Counted from the first letter of the stretch, positions 19,023-28,649 are shown. The stretch is DNA of 64,000 nt from Oscillospiraceae bacterium (GCA_017515345.1 JAFWFZ010000028.1:101448-165447), one strand, 5' to 3'. Notes: generated by a model from the sequence alone, not told the origin. Translations and numbers: made by a program.

Positions 19023-19885
19023 GCGCCGTATACAAGCGTGAGCTGAAATCGTATTTCAACTCTATGATCGGCTATGTGTTCATCGCCGTCGTCATGGTGT
19101 TCATCGGCATCTATTTCATGATCGTGAACATGAACGTGGGCTTCCCCTATTTCGCCAGCACCCTGTCGAGCACGCTGATCATCTTCGTGTTCGCGGTGCC
19201 GCTGCTTACCATGAAATCCATGGCGGAGGAGAGGAAGGCGGGGACCGACCAGATGCTGCTGACGTACCCCGTCTCCACCACAGCCGTGATCCTGGGCAAG
19301 TATTTTGCCATGATGACGGTCTACGCCATCCCGCTGGCCATCTCCTGCCTGTGCCCCATCGTGATCCTCATCGGCGGCGTGGGTTCCCCCCTGATCGACT
19401 ATTCCGCCATTCTGGCGTTTTTGTGCCTGGGCTTCCTGTTCGTGGCCATCGGAATGTTCATCTCCTCCCTCACGGAGAGCCAGATCATTGCCGCCGTGGC
19501 GAGCATGGCGGTGCTGCTGGTGCTGTTTTTGTGGAAATCCTTGGTGAACTACATCCCCACCACGCCCGCCGCCACCCTGATCGGCTTCCTGGTGCTCCTG
19601 GGGATCATCGTGCTGGCGCTGTGGCATATCACGAAGAGCCGCCTCGTCACCGGGATCGTGGCCGCGGCCGGCGCCGTTGCCGCCGTGGTGCCGTATCTTG
19701 TCGACCGCACCCTTTACGACGGGCTGTTGCAGAGGGTGCTGGGCGTGTTCGCCATCTACGACACCATTTCAAATTTCACCAGCTATTACGTGTTTGACAT
19801 TGCCGGGCTTCTGCTGTATCTTTCCGTGGCGGCGCTCTTTGTGTTCCTCACGGTGCAGTCGGTGCAGAAGCGCCGCTGGAGCTGA
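19019..19885 (+). CDS. ABC-2 type permease (GldF-like)
   Basis: The 288-residue product is an ABC-2 membrane subunit. After a short cytoplasmic N-terminus (SAVYKRELKSYFNSMIGYVF) there are six to seven hydrophobic segments, with the conserved TMKSMAEERKAGTDQMLLT loop after the second. The start codon overlaps the stop of the ATPase gene. The N-terminal sequence and the order ATPase-permease-GldG-like protein match the GldF group. It is distinct from drug-type ABC-2 permeases in lacking any fused extracellular domain. Confidence 0.9.
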
Positions 19886-19902
19886 GAGGGGAGGCGAGCC
19901 GC

Positions 19903-21516
19903 ATGGAAGAAAACAGAAAGGACGACCTGATCCCGGAGGAGGAGCTCCCCGAGGCAGAGACTCCCGAGACAGAGACTCCCGAGGTCGGGCTTCCGGAGGC
20001 AGACGATCCCGCCGATGAGACGATCGCCGATGAGACGAGGAGCGCCATTCTGGAGCGCATCGCGGACGCAAACGGGGAAAAGACCCGGAAGCCGGCCAGG
20101 AAAAGCTCCCGCAGGGGCATGTATACCGCCGCGGTCAGCGCCGTTGTGATCGTGATCGTGATCATTTTCAACCTGATCGTGGGGCAGCTTCCCTCCAACC
20201 TGACGGAGATCGATATCACCGGTTACAGGCTCTACAACGTGTCCACGGTCTCCCGGAATTTCCTGCGGGAACTGAAGGACGATATCGAGATCGTCGTGAT
20301 CGCCCAGGAGGGCGCAGTGGACGAGCGGATCATGAAGTTCATCCACAACTACGCCGCCGAATCGCCGCACATCAAGCTGACGGAGATCGACCCGGTGACC
20401 CACCCCTCCGCGCTGGAGACCTATGGCGCGGAGGACAATGAGGTGGTGGTGATCAACAAAGCCACCGACAAGCAGACAACCGTGCAGATCCAGGGGTTTG
20501 ACGGGGCCGATTCCGCCATGATCCTGTACGACTATCAGACATACTACACGACGCATTCCCTCCAGGCCACGAGGCTGGACGCGGACAGCCAGCTCACCAG
20601 CGCCATCAATATCGTCACCGGAACGGGCTCGGGAAAGATCTGCACCGTGACGAATCACGGGGAGAGCGCGCTCTCCGGCGCCATCGGGGAGAGGCTGAAG
20701 AAGCTGAACCTGGAGCAGGAGGAGCTTGACCTGCTGCTGACGGGCGCCATCCCGGAGGACTGCAGCGTGCTCGTCATCAATAATCCCAGATCCGACATGA
20801 CGGCGGAGGAGCTCAGCGTGGTCTCCTCCTACCTGCGGGACGGGGGAGACGTGCTCCTGCTGCTGGATGACCCGGGCCTTGAGAATTTCAACGCCCTGCT
20901 GCTGAAATACGGGCTCCAGATGCAGAACGGCATGGTGGGCGACGAGTCCAAGTTCTACCAGACCTACGCCCAGTACTACGGGTATTACTGCATCGCCCCC
21001 GGTATCAGCACCGTGAGCCCCGTGACCTCCTCCATCTCGTCGAACGCGCTGCTCCTGTATCCCAGGGGCATGGTCGAGGTAACGCCGGAGCGGCGCGGCT
21101 CCAGCCTCGATATCTTCCTGACCACATCGGAAAAGGGCTTCCTCATGGTGGATGAGGACAACATCATCCGGGACCAGACCTATATCCTCGGCGCTGCGGC
21201 ATCCGAGGCCTTTGATACGAACAGCGACGGCACGACGGACTATACCTCCCACCTGACGGTCATCTCCGCCGCCAACATGATCGATGAGAATCTCACCTCC
21301 ACCATGACCAGCATCTCGAACCTGGATATCTTCATGAACGCCCTGACCGGGAACATCGAGGGCGTATCCACCATCACGGTGCCCTCCAAATCCCTGAAGC
21401 TCACCTACAACACCCTTCAGAACGTGACCATATTCGGCGTCCTGTTCATCGGGGTCATCCCCCTGGTCCTGATCATAGGCGGCCTCGTCAACTGGACGAG
21501 GCGGAGGAAAAAGTGA
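19903..21516 (+). CDS. GldG-family ABC auxiliary protein
   Basis: The 537-residue product starts with an acidic low-complexity cytoplasmic tail (residues 6-45, with ETPETETPEV repeats). A transmembrane helix at about residues 72-91 precedes a large extracytoplasmic domain of the ABC-type uncharacterised transport family (GldG/IFT52-like), with NNPRSDMTAEELSVVSSYL and GGDVLLLLDDPG, and a C-terminal transmembrane helix (about residues 510-530). Such proteins pair with GldF permeases. It overlaps the next gene by four bases. Function outside gliding bacteria is unproven. Confidence 0.85.
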   Translation: MEENRKDDLIPEEELPEAETPETETPEVGLPEADDPADETIADETRSAILERIADANGEKTRKPARKSSRRGMYTAAVSAVVIVIVIIFNLIVGQLPSNLTEIDITGYRLYNVSTVSRNFLRELKDDIEIVVIAQEGAVDERIMKFIHNYAAESPHIKLTEIDPVTHPSALETYGAEDNEVVVINKATDKQTTVQIQGFDGADSAMILYDYQTYYTTHSLQATRLDADSQLTSAINIVTGTGSGKICTVTNHGESALSGAIGERLKKLNLEQEELDLLLTGAIPEDCSVLVINNPRSDMTAEELSVVSSYLRDGGDVLLLLDDPGLENFNALLLKYGLQMQNGMVGDESKFYQTYAQYYGYYCIAPGISTVSPVTSSISSNALLLYPRGMVEVTPERRGSSLDIFLTTSEKGFLMVDEDNIIRDQTYILGAAASEAFDTNSDGTTDYTSHLTVISAANMIDENLTSTMTSISNLDIFMNALTGNIEGVSTITVPSKSLKLTYNTLQNVTIFGVLFIGVIPLVLIIGGLVNWTRRRKK

Positions 21517-22571
21517 TGAAAAAGCGCACGAATAATCTTGTGATCCTCGCGGCGGTGCTGGTCGTCCTGGCAGGTGCCTTCGCGGTCATCAGTCTGGTGA
21601 ACGCGGCGAACGCCAGGCGGGCGGCCGCCGACGGGGAGGTCCTCGCGGTCATCGGCGGCATCACAGAGCCGGTGGAATTCTCCTACAAAGCCGGGGAAAG
21701 CGAGCTGAGCTTTTATCTGGACGGGGACACCTGGCGCTGGAGCGGGGGGCCGGAGCTGCCCCTCCTGCAGAATTATCTCACCCGCATCGCCGCGCAGGTG
21801 AAGGGCCTCGCCGCGGTGCGGACGATCACCGAGCCGGACGCGCTCAGCGAGTACGGTCTTGAGGAGCCCGCCAACGAGCTTGTGGTGAAGGACGCGGACG
21901 GGACGAGCCTCGACCTGCTGATCGGAGACTCCTCCGGCAGCGACCGCTACGCCATGATCGCCGGCGGCAGCGAGGTCTATACCATCGCGTCCGCCCTGCC
22001 CGGTTTTCTGGATACCGGCCTGTTCGACATGGTGGAGAAGGATACCATGCAGGGCGTCACCGAGGACGAAGCCCGGATGATCACCCTTTCCTCGCCGGAG
22101 AAAGCATTCACCTTTGACAAGATGATCAAATCCAACGGCAGCTACACCTGGTACGCCAATATCAACGGCGAGCGGGGAGACCAGATCGCGGTGTACGAGC
22201 CGGAGGGGCTGGAGAAGCCGGCGAGAGACGTGCTGGATCAGGTGCTGAACGCCCTGAAGAACCAGACCTTCACTGCCTGCGTGGACTACCGGCCGGACGA
22301 GGCACGGCTGAACGCCTGCGGACTTGGCACGCCCCGGTGCACTGTCACGGTGAAGTATACGCTGACGCAGGCGGGTTCGAAAGCGGTGATGAATATGGAC
22401 AGCACCAAAACGAACGGCGAGTACACCTTGTACATCGGCGCGCAGCTGGAGGACGCGGAGTCGGAGGAAACGTCCTATTATGCCATGCTGGAGGGGTCCG
22501 ACCTGGTCTATACCATGGCCGCCTCGGACGTGGAACCGCTGCTGAACGCGCTGGAGATCATCGGAGTTTAG
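21513..22571 (+). CDS. DUF4340 domain-containing exported protein
   Basis: The 352-residue product has an N-terminal membrane anchor (about residues 8-30), then beta-rich repeated modules typical of DUF4340, including SEYGLEEPANELVVKDADG and LLIGDSSGSDRYAMI. DUF4340 proteins are nearly always encoded after GldG-like genes, as here (ATGA overlap), so it probably works outside the membrane with the ABC system. Its biochemical role is unknown. It ends the four-gene coupled block; the NifX-like gene follows after ten bases. Confidence 0.85.
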   Translation: MMKKRTNNLVILAAVLVVLAGAFAVISLVNAANARRAAADGEVLAVIGGITEPVEFSYKAGESELSFYLDGDTWRWSGGPELPLLQNYLTRIAAQVKGLAAVRTITEPDALSEYGLEEPANELVVKDADGTSLDLLIGDSSGSDRYAMIAGGSEVYTIASALPGFLDTGLFDMVEKDTMQGVTEDEARMITLSSPEKAFTFDKMIKSNGSYTWYANINGERGDQIAVYEPEGLEKPARDVLDQVLNALKNQTFTACVDYRPDEARLNACGLGTPRCTVTVKYTLTQAGSKAVMNMDSTKTNGEYTLYIGAQLEDAESEETSYYAMLEGSDLVYTMAASDVEPLLNALEIIGV

Positions 22572-22580
22572 GAGGTACGT

Positions 22581-22967
22581 ATGAAAATCGCAGTGATGGC
22601 ATCCTCTGTCAGCCGCGAGGCAACTGTGCCGGACAGCTTTGAGCAGTCCCCCGCGGTGCTGATCGTAGAGACGGACACCTGGGAGATAGAGGACAGCCTG
22701 TCCGCCGGCCCCATGGATCACGTACAGAAGATCATCGACAGCCGGTGCGAGGCCGTGGTCTGCTCCGGACACATCGGGAAGGACTGCTTCAATCCCATCG
22801 CCGACGCGTCCATCACCCGGTATGAGGGCGCCGGCCTCAATGTGATGGAGGCCTCCGTGCTGGCGGACAGGAACCGCCTGTCGATCATCCCGGAATACGA
22901 GGGCGGCCCCGGCTGCAGCGCCGGAACAGGCACCTGTGAGGAGGACGGCTGCGGCGTGTCCGACTGA
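22581..22967 (+). CDS. NifX/NifB-type cofactor-binding protein
   Basis: The 128-residue product has the dinitrogenase iron-molybdenum cofactor-binding fold (residues 1-105): MKIAVMASS at the start, then CSGHIGKDCFNPI and the aromatic PEYEGGPG region. A cysteine-rich tail follows (GCSAGTGTCEEDGCG). No nif genes are nearby, and stand-alone homologues in anaerobes are of unknown function, perhaps metal-cluster carriers. It follows the DUF4340 gene by ten bases with its own GGAGG site and is closed by a perfect terminator. Confidence 0.82.
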   Translation: MKIAVMASSVSREATVPDSFEQSPAVLIVETDTWEIEDSLSAGPMDHVQKIIDSRCEAVVCSGHIGKDCFNPIADASITRYEGAGLNVMEASVLADRNRLSIIPEYEGGPGCSAGTGTCEEDGCGVSD

Positions 22968-22982
22968 AACAGAACTAAAAAG

Positions 22983-23015
22983 AAAGGGACTGTCGATCAA
23001 CAGTCCCTTTTCGCT
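22983..23015 (+). terminator. Perfect intrinsic terminator after the NifX-like gene
   Basis: AAAGGGACTGT (22983-22993) and its exact complement (23000-23010) form an 11-bp stem with a six-base loop, followed by TTTTCGCTTTT counting the last stem bases. It ends the ABC/NifX-like operon. Confidence 0.92.
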
Positions 23016-23059
23016 TTTCAGACAAAGCCAACGGCAGAGTCCGCGCCGAAGGCCGGAAC

Positions 23060-23178
23060 GGAAGGCTTCTGTTTTTGCCGCCGCCTTGCCGCGTCCGAAA
23101 TACACACAGACGTACTCAGCGCGTTGTTCCCCGCCCCGGCAGGTCGCAAGCCGGCGGAGCGCTTGCGATGGGAAGCGT
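23060..23178. repeat. Dispersed 3'-flanking repeat, copy A
   Basis: This non-coding stretch, just downstream of the minus-strand M23 peptidase gene, matches the region downstream of hpf (42708-42862). Shared blocks on the minus strand are a TCGCA...GCCGGC...TGCGA hairpin and a motif of the form GTGTNTTTNNGACGCNGCAA followed by GCNGCGNCAAAAAC. Copy A lacks the middle hairpin of copy B. Both copies begin within about 10 bases of a gene's stop codon. Confidence 0.6.
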
Positions 23179-23179
23179 T

Positions 23180-24388
23180 TTACCAGCTGAGGTAGTTGAG
23201 AGGATCCTGGGGCACGTCGTCGATCCGGATCTCAAAGTGAACGTGCTCCCCGTCGGCAAGACCGGTCGCGCCCATCTCCGCGATCTTCTCCCCCTGGCTG
23301 ACGCGCTGCCCGACCGAAACGCAGAGAACGCTGCAGTGGGCGTACCAGGTGACGGCGCCGTTGTCGTGCCGAATGCGCGCCACGTAGCCGTAGCTCCCGT
23401 CATAGTCCGCGAAGATCACCTCGCCGCCGTCGGCGGCCACGATGTCCTGCCCGTAGACGCCGCCGATATCCAACCCCTGATGGTTGCTGGAGCCGATCCA
23501 CGAATCCCGGTAGCCGAAGGGACAGGTGACGACGCCGTTTGCCGGCCAGATGTACATCCCCCGGGAGGCATATTCGTCCGCCGGCCGTGTCCCCACGACG
23601 AGCCTTTCGGTCACCGGCGCCCGGAGGACCTGAATCACCGGCTCGCTGCGGGCAGTCTCCAGCCCGTTTTCACAGGTGACGGTTACGGTGACGGACTGTT
23701 CCCCGTCCTCACCCTGCGTCAGCACCGTGCGCTCGCCCGCGGGACGGGTGGGGTCCTCTGTGAGCTTGCAGCCGTGGTACAGCACCTCTGAGGTCACGAC
23801 CTTATCCACCGTCACCACGGTGAGGGAGCGGGAGGAGTAGAGGTTTTCCGGCGAGAGGAGGGCGTCCAGCTCCTCCACGGTCTTTTCCCCGTTCGCCGCG
23901 GCGTATTCCTTCACCGTCTGCACATCCTGCCGGAAGGAGACGGAAACGGTGTCCGGACCGCTGTACCGCCTCAGGTATCCTTCCAGCAGCGCTTCCAGCC
24001 CCGCGCCGTCGCGGGTGGAGCCCACCGGCTCCCCGTCCACATAGACGGAGTACATCTGTACGACCTCGCTCACCTCGTTCAGGATGGCGAGCTCCAGCTC
24101 GTCGGCCGCCATCCGCCGCCCGGTGAGGGAGGGGGAGACGGACACCCCGCTGAGCTCGTATTCATAGCCCAGCGCGCGGCTGACTCTGGCCCGGGCGCTG
24201 TCCAGGATCTCGTTTGCCTCGCTGCGGGAGGCTGCCGCGCCGAGCTCCGTGCCGTTCATATATACGGCGCAGCCCGCGCCGCCGCTCAGGATCACGGCAA
24301 GACCCGCCGCCGCTGCACATAGGGCCGCCGCCGCTGCCGCGGGGATCAGCCGCCTTTTTCCCGAACTGTTTCGTCTGTAATGCTTCAA
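23180..24388 (-). CDS. M23 family metallopeptidase with G5 domain
   Basis: The 402-residue product is a secreted or membrane-anchored peptidoglycan endopeptidase. An N-terminal hydrophobic segment (about residues 14-34, very alanine-rich) is followed by a region with a LysM/SPOR-like spacing, a G5 domain (about 195-265, ending in VTERLVVGT) and a C-terminal M23/LytM domain with SNHQGLDIGG (about residue 299) and HVHFEI (about 383), which supply the zinc ligands. This architecture is common in sporulating Clostridia. It is divergent from yabP. Confidence 0.9.
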   Translation of the reverse strand: MKHYRRNSSGKRRLIPAAAAAALCAAAAGLAVILSGGAGCAVYMNGTELGAAASRSEANEILDSARARVSRALGYEYELSGVSVSPSLTGRRMAADELELAILNEVSEVVQMYSVYVDGEPVGSTRDGAGLEALLEGYLRRYSGPDTVSVSFRQDVQTVKEYAAANGEKTVEELDALLSPENLYSSRSLTVVTVDKVVTSEVLYHGCKLTEDPTRPAGERTVLTQGEDGEQSVTVTVTCENGLETARSEPVIQVLRAPVTERLVVGTRPADEYASRGMYIWPANGVVTCPFGYRDSWIGSSNHQGLDIGGVYGQDIVAADGGEVIFADYDGSYGYVARIRHDNGAVTWYAHCSVLCVSVGQRVSQGEKIAEMGATGLADGEHVHFEIRIDDVPQDPLNYLSW

Positions 24389-24582
24389 GTCTGACCTCCG
24401 GTCATGCGCTGCCCTGCGGCAGGCTCATTGCCAGCATCTTACCGTCAAAAACCCAAGATGTCAACCATTTGGTGTCGAATGGCTACAAGATATTGAGTCG
24501 CCTTCCGGTGCAGGAACGAGAGGCATTTTGTCCGCCGCCCGCGCGTATATATGTTCTGACAAAACACGAAAGGGTGAGCGAA

Positions 24583-24873
24583 ATGGCATATGACGACAGA
24601 TACGCGGTACAGGAGGCGCAGAGACACCTCATCACACTGGAGGGGCGGCGCAGGATGTCCGTATCCGGCGTGTCAGACGTGGAAAGCTTCGACGAGGCGG
24701 AGATCATCATGCAGACGAGCCAGGGCACCCTCATCGTCCGCGGCGCGGAGCTGCATATCGGCAAGCTGAGCCTGGACACCGGGGACGTGACGCTGGAGGG
24801 CGTGGTCGACAAGCTGGAGTACGAGAACGACACGACCGGCTCCGGCGGCCTCTTCTCCAGGCTGTTCAAATGA
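24583..24873 (+). CDS. yabP: Spore cortex protein YabP
   Basis: YabP is a small sporulation protein needed for spore cortex formation with YabQ. The 96-residue product has the family sequence HLITLEGRRRMSVSGVSDVE near residues 15-34 and QGTLIVRGAELHIGKLSLDTG. I chose the ATG at 24583, eight bases after CGAAAGGG; a GTG nine bases upstream is possible. It overlaps yabQ by four bases. yabP-yabQ-divIC-yabR is the usual Firmicute order. It is likely to be sigma-E controlled, as in Bacillus, but I did not find a convincing promoter. Confidence 0.92.
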   Translation: MAYDDRYAVQEAQRHLITLEGRRRMSVSGVSDVESFDEAEIIMQTSQGTLIVRGAELHIGKLSLDTGDVTLEGVVDKLEYENDTTGSGGLFSRLFK

Positions 24874-25448
24874 TGGCCCTGCCGGTGACGCTCCAGCTCC
24901 TTCAGGCCTCGGTCTCCCTGGTCACCGGCGTCCTGACCGGGCTGCTTTACGATCTGCTCCGGGGCCTGCGGTCCGTGTTTCCGTCGGACGCCTACGTGCG
25001 TCTGGCGGACGCGGCGATCTGCGTGCTGGCAGGCGGCGCGCTGTTCCTGCTTGGGTTTGTCGTGGGAGAGGGGGAGCTGCGCATCTTCATGGTGCTGCTG
25101 TTTTTTGCCGGCGGAGGGGCGTATTTTTATACCTTCAGCATCGTTTTGCTCCCGCTTTTTTGCCACCTCAGCCGCGCGGCCGCCCTTCCCGCCCGCTTTT
25201 TGAGGAAAACAGCGAAAAAAGTTTATCAAAACGCAAAAAAATGCTTTCAAAAATCGAAATTATGGTATATGATTATTCATAATACATACAAACCGAAACG
25301 CGGGGGAAAACATCCCGCTGCCGGCAGCGCCGAGGAGGGCCAGGGCCATGAGATTCAGGCGGGCAGGTATTATTACGATCGTGGTGATCGTGGTGCTGAT
25401 GGTCTACGCATCGGTCACCCTGATCAATATGAACAAACGCATCAATGA
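24870..25448 (+). CDS. yabQ: Spore cortex biosynthesis protein YabQ
   Basis: YabQ is a membrane protein required for cortex assembly. Hydrophobic segments occur at about residues 5-28, 45-68 and 72-95, and VTGVLTGLLYDLLRGLR is the family motif. The 192-residue frame runs 101 bases into divIC. Its last 60 or so residues (glycine- and tyrosine-rich, HEIQAGRYYYDRGDRGADG) look like the divIC 5' region read in another frame rather than conserved protein. The ancestral stop may have been lost by a small indel near 25290-25340, or the overlap may be natural. Confidence 0.85.
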   Translation: MMALPVTLQLLQASVSLVTGVLTGLLYDLLRGLRSVFPSDAYVRLADAAICVLAGGALFLLGFVVGEGELRIFMVLLFFAGGGAYFYTFSIVLLPLFCHLSRAAALPARFLRKTAKKVYQNAKKCFQKSKLWYMIIHNTYKPKRGGKHPAAGSAEEGQGHEIQAGRYYYDRGDRGADGLRIGHPDQYEQTHQ

Positions 25449-25626
25449 GGCGCAGGCGCAGCAGGAAGCGCTGAGCCAGCAGGTGGCGGAGAAGGAGGTC
25501 AGCAATGCTGAGATCCAGTACGCCATCGACAACAAGGACGACGATGAGACAAAAGCCGATATTGCCAGGGACAGCCTTGGCCTCGTCGATCCCGATGAAA
25601 AAGTGTTCCTCGACTCCGGAAGCTGA
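25348..25626 (+). CDS. divIC: Septum formation initiator DivIC/FtsB-like
   Basis: The 92-residue product has a short basic N-terminus, one transmembrane helix (about residues 7-27) and a coiled coil (about 30-58), ending in a short conserved region (IARDSLGLVDPDEKVFLD). DivIC/FtsB joins FtsL and DivIB/FtsQ at the division site. The ATG follows GAGGAGGGCC. It lies in the yabP-yabQ-divIC-yabR cluster, which supports the name. It begins inside the extended yabQ frame. Confidence 0.9.
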   Translation: MRFRRAGIITIVVIVVLMVYASVTLINMNKRINEAQAQQEALSQQVAEKEVSNAEIQYAIDNKDDDETKADIARDSLGLVDPDEKVFLDSGS

Positions 25627-25673
25627 GCCGGGTCGTTGTAACGATTCTTACTTGAGAGGGTTTTGCATTTTTT

Positions 25674-26135
25674 ATGGAATTGGAAGTGGGAGCGATCGTG
25701 ACCGGCAAGGTCACCGGCATCACAAAATTCGGCGCGTTTGTCCTGGTCGCACCGGGACGGTCCGGTCTGGTGCACATCTCTGAGATTGCGAATACCTATG
25801 TGAACGACGTGCACGACCACCTGACCGTGGGACAGGAGGTATCGGTCAAAATCCTGAGCATCGACGATGCCGGGCGCATCAATCTTTCCATCAAGCAGAC
25901 AGCCCCGGCAGCCCGTCCGCAGCGGCCGAGAGCCGAGACGCCGACAAGCTATTCCCGCCAGGTAAAGGACGGGGAAAGCGCGCAGCACCGAGCTGTCAGG
26001 CCCCAGCAGGAAGCCCAGCCGACCGTCGAGCCGTCCTTTGAGGACAAGCTGAAGCGATTCATGCAGGATTCCGACAGCAAGATCGCCGGGCTCCGCCAGT
26101 ATGCGGACAAGAAGGGCTCCAGAAGAAGGAGATAA
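25674..26135 (+). CDS. yabR: S1 RNA-binding domain protein (YabR-like)
   Basis: The 153-residue product has one S1 domain (about residues 1-72: VGAIVTGKVTGITKFGAFV, LVHISEIA, VKILSIDDAGRINLSIK) and a proline/arginine-rich linker leading to a conserved C-terminal segment (FEDKLKRFMQDSDSK). YabR-type proteins follow divIC in most Firmicutes; the RNA target is unknown. The ATG at 25674 has only a weak upstream purine motif (TTGAGAGGG, about 14 bases away). Confidence 0.88.
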   Translation: MELEVGAIVTGKVTGITKFGAFVLVAPGRSGLVHISEIANTYVNDVHDHLTVGQEVSVKILSIDDAGRINLSIKQTAPAARPQRPRAETPTSYSRQVKDGESAQHRAVRPQQEAQPTVEPSFEDKLKRFMQDSDSKIAGLRQYADKKGSRRRR

Positions 26136-26216
26136 CGCCCGGCGCTTTCGCGCTCCATCCTTTTCTATACAGGATACGTATGTCCATTTGAAGTTATCAG
26201 CTCTGTTTCAACTTCG

Positions 26217-26235
26217 GCCCGGTGTTCGGGCCATT
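26217..26235 (+). terminator. Hairpin before the XRE-TPR regulator
   Basis: GGCCCG and CGGGCC flank a GTGTT loop and are followed by ATTATTTG. This is a short stem with an imperfect U-run, a possible terminator of the yabP-yabR operon. Confidence 0.45.
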
Positions 26236-26279
26236 ATTTGAAGCGGAGAAGTAAATATTATTCACTAAAGGTGACATCT

Positions 26280-27155
26280 ATGACATTGGGACAGAAGATC
26301 CGGCAGGCACGGATCGAGCGGGGACTCACCCAGAAACAGCTGGTGGGAGAGCACATCACCCGCAACATGCTATCAAAAATCGAAAACGACAGCGCCACAC
26401 CCTCCGTTCGCACGCTGGAATACCTGGCGTCGCGGCTGGGCGTGTCACCCGGCTATTTCATGTCTGACATGACCTATTCCGACGGGACCTCCCCGGACGG
26501 GCTGGACGAGATGCGCGAAGCCTACCGGCAGAAGGATTACGCCGGATGCATCCGTCTGCTGGAGAGCGCCAGGACCCAGTCCACCACGGACGAGGGCTAC
26601 CTTCTCCACACCCTGGCCGCGGCCTGTGCCGCCAGGGACGCCATCCGGGACGGGGACGCAAAAACCGCCCGGGAATACGCCGACGCCGCGGACTACTACA
26701 ATAAGGAGGGGCTCTACTACTCCCCGGAGATCGACGCGGAAATGAGCCTGATCCTGGCGGAGTGCGCCCTGGATACGGAGCTGGCGGAATTCGAGGAGAA
26801 CATCTCGGAGTATGAGCGGGCGGAGAAGTCCATCAGCCTTTCCCAGCGGTACGATCTGGCCCGGGCGGAGTATCTGCTGCGCACCGGCGAGACGGAGCTG
26901 GCCGCGCGGATCCTGGACAATATGGGCGAGCCGGGGGAGGAATACGCGCCGCGGGCCGCCTATCTGGCCGGGCTGCGGCTCTTGGGCGAGGGACAGCTGG
27001 AATCCGCCAGGGAAACGCTGCTCCGGGCGGAGGAGTCCTCACCCAAATCCCAGCTTCCGAGGATCTACGCCGCGCTGGAGATGTGCTACCGGGAGCTGGA
27101 GGACTACAAGCAGGCGTACCACTACGCCTCCAAGCGGCTCAGCGCCCTGGAATGA
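26280..27155 (+). CDS. XRE-family regulator with TPR repeats
   Basis: The 291-residue product has an N-terminal HTH (GQKIRQARIERGLTQKQLVG, residues about 4-23, then LSKIENDSATPSVRTLEYLA) and a helical TPR-like region from about residue 75 to the end. The layout resembles Rgg/PlcR-type regulators that sense peptides, but no adjacent peptide gene is evident. The ATG follows AAAGGTGAC. It is transcribed alone; glyS has its own promoter just downstream. Confidence 0.85.
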   Translation: MTLGQKIRQARIERGLTQKQLVGEHITRNMLSKIENDSATPSVRTLEYLASRLGVSPGYFMSDMTYSDGTSPDGLDEMREAYRQKDYAGCIRLLESARTQSTTDEGYLLHTLAAACAARDAIRDGDAKTAREYADAADYYNKEGLYYSPEIDAEMSLILAECALDTELAEFEENISEYERAEKSISLSQRYDLARAEYLLRTGETELAARILDNMGEPGEEYAPRAAYLAGLRLLGEGQLESARETLLRAEESSPKSQLPRIYAALEMCYRELEDYKQAYHYASKRLSALE

Positions 27156-27164
27156 CGATAAAAG

Positions 27165-27192
27165 TTGACATTCCGGGCACATCGTATATAAT
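27165..27192 (+). promoter_or_regulatory. glyS promoter
   Basis: TTGACA (27165-27170) and TATAAT (27187-27192) are separated by 16 bases, a near-consensus sigma-A promoter. The predicted leader is only about 45 bases, too short for a T-box. Confidence 0.88.
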
Positions 27193-27245
27193 AAAAAGAT
27201 AATTTTGGCATCAAAGAGTTCACATATATTATCGGGAGGAAGAGT

Positions 27246-28649
27246 ATGCTTAAGAACACTGAGAAAACAATGGATAAGATCGTGGCCCTGTGCAAGGGGC
27301 GCGGATTCGTCTTCTCCGGCAGCGAGATCTACGGCGGCCTGGCGAACACCTGGGACTACGGTCCTCTGGGCGTGGAGCTGAAGAACAATGTGAAGCGCGC
27401 CTGGTGGAAGAAATTTGTGCAGGAGAACCGGTACAACACCGGGCTGGACGCCGCCATTCTCATGAACCCCCAGGTCTGGGTCGCCTCCGGCCACGTGGCC
27501 ACCTTCAACGATCCGCTCATCGACTGCAAGGCGTGCAAGATGCGCCACCGGGCGGACAAACTGGTGGAGGAGTGGAACAAGGCGAACAACGTCACCGACG
27601 TGGTGGTGGAGGCCATGGACAACGATGCGCTGGTGGCGTATATCCGGGAGAAGAACATCCCCTGCCCCGAGTGCGGCAAGAGCGACTTCACCGATATCCG
27701 CAAGTTCAACCTCATGTTCAAAACGTTCCAGGGCGTCACGGAGGATTCCGCCTCCCAGATCTATCTGCGGCCCGAGACGGCGCAGGGTATCTTCGTGAAC
27801 TTCAAGAACGTCCAGCGCACCACCCGCCGCAAGATCCCCTTCGGCGTGTGCCAGGTGGGCAAATCCTTCCGCAATGAGATTACCCCGGGCAACTTTACCT
27901 TCCGCACCCGCGAGTTCGAGCAGATGGAGCTGGAGTTCTTCTGCAAGCCCGGCACCGATCTGGAGTGGTTCGATTACTGGCGCTCCTTCTGCCACGAGTG
28001 GCTGCTGGCGCTGGGTATGAAGGATGAAAACCTGCGCCTCCGCGACCACGAGAAGGAGGAGCTGAGCCACTACTCCAACGCCACCACCGACTTTGAGTTC
28101 ATGTTCCCCTTCGGCTGGGGCGAGCTCTGGGGCGTGGCGGACAGGACGGACTACGACCTGAAGGCCCACCAGAACACCTCCGGCGAGAACATGGAATACT
28201 TCGACCAGGAGAGCGGCGAGCGCTACATCCCCTACGTCATCGAGCCGTCGCTCGGCGCCGACCGCGTGACGCTGGCCTTCCTCATCGACGCCTACGACGA
28301 GGAGGTCGTGGACGCGGAGAAGAACGATACCCGCGTGGTGCTGCATCTGCATCCGGCGCTTGCGCCCTTCAAGTGCGCGGTGCTGCCCCTTTCCAAAAAG
28401 CTCTCCGAGCAGGCCTCGGCCGTGTATGAGGATCTGACGAAGTACTTCATGGTCGACTATGACGACGCCGGCTCCATCGGCAAGCGGTACCGCCGCCAGG
28501 ATGAGATCGGCACGCCCTTCTGCATCACCTATGACTTCGATTCGGAGAACGACGGCTGCGTCACCGTGCGCGACAGGGATACCATGGCCCAGGAGCGCGT
28601 GAAAATCAGCGACCTGACACATTATATCGCCAATAGGATCGCTTTCTGA
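27246..28649 (+). CDS. glyS: Glycyl-tRNA synthetase (alpha2 type)
   Basis: The 467-residue class II synthetase charges tRNA-Gly. The homodimeric type is recognised by [25 protein letters not shown] near the N-terminus (residues about 18-42), the class II motif 2 region [19 protein letters not shown] and motif 3 [14 protein letters not shown], followed by the anticodon-binding domain (about residue 360 onward). [10 protein letters not shown] zinc-binding-like segment lies near residue 140. The start follows CGGGAGGAAG. Its promoter is unusually strong. Confidence 0.96.
   Translation: MLKNTEKTMDKIVALCKGRGFVFSGSEIYGGLANTWDYGPLGVELKNNVKRAWWKKFVQENRYNTGLDAAILMNPQVWVASGHVATFNDPLIDCKACKMRHRADKLVEEWNKANNVTDVVVEAMDNDALVAYIREKNIPCPECGKSDFTDIRKFNLMFKTFQGVTEDSASQIYLRPETAQGIFVNFKNVQRTTRRKIPFGVCQVGKSFRNEITPGNFTFRTREFEQMELEFFCKPGTDLEWFDYWRSFCHEWLLALGMKDENLRLRDHEKEELSHYSNATTDFEFMFPFGWGELWGVADRTDYDLKAHQNTSGENMEYFDQESGERYIPYVIEPSLGADRVTLAFLIDAYDEEVVDAEKNDTRVVLHLHPALAPFKCAVLPLSKKLSEQASAVYEDLTKYFMVDYDDAGSIGKRYRRQDEIGTPFCITYDFDSENDGCVTVRDRDTMAQERVKISDLTHYIANRIAF

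Noticed and set aside
22581..22967. Nitrogen-fixation locus
   Set aside because: A lone NifX-like domain is common in anaerobes without nitrogenase, and no nif gene is nearby.
27193..27245. T-box leader for glyS
   Set aside because: The leader is about 45 bases and contains no T-box sequence or terminator.
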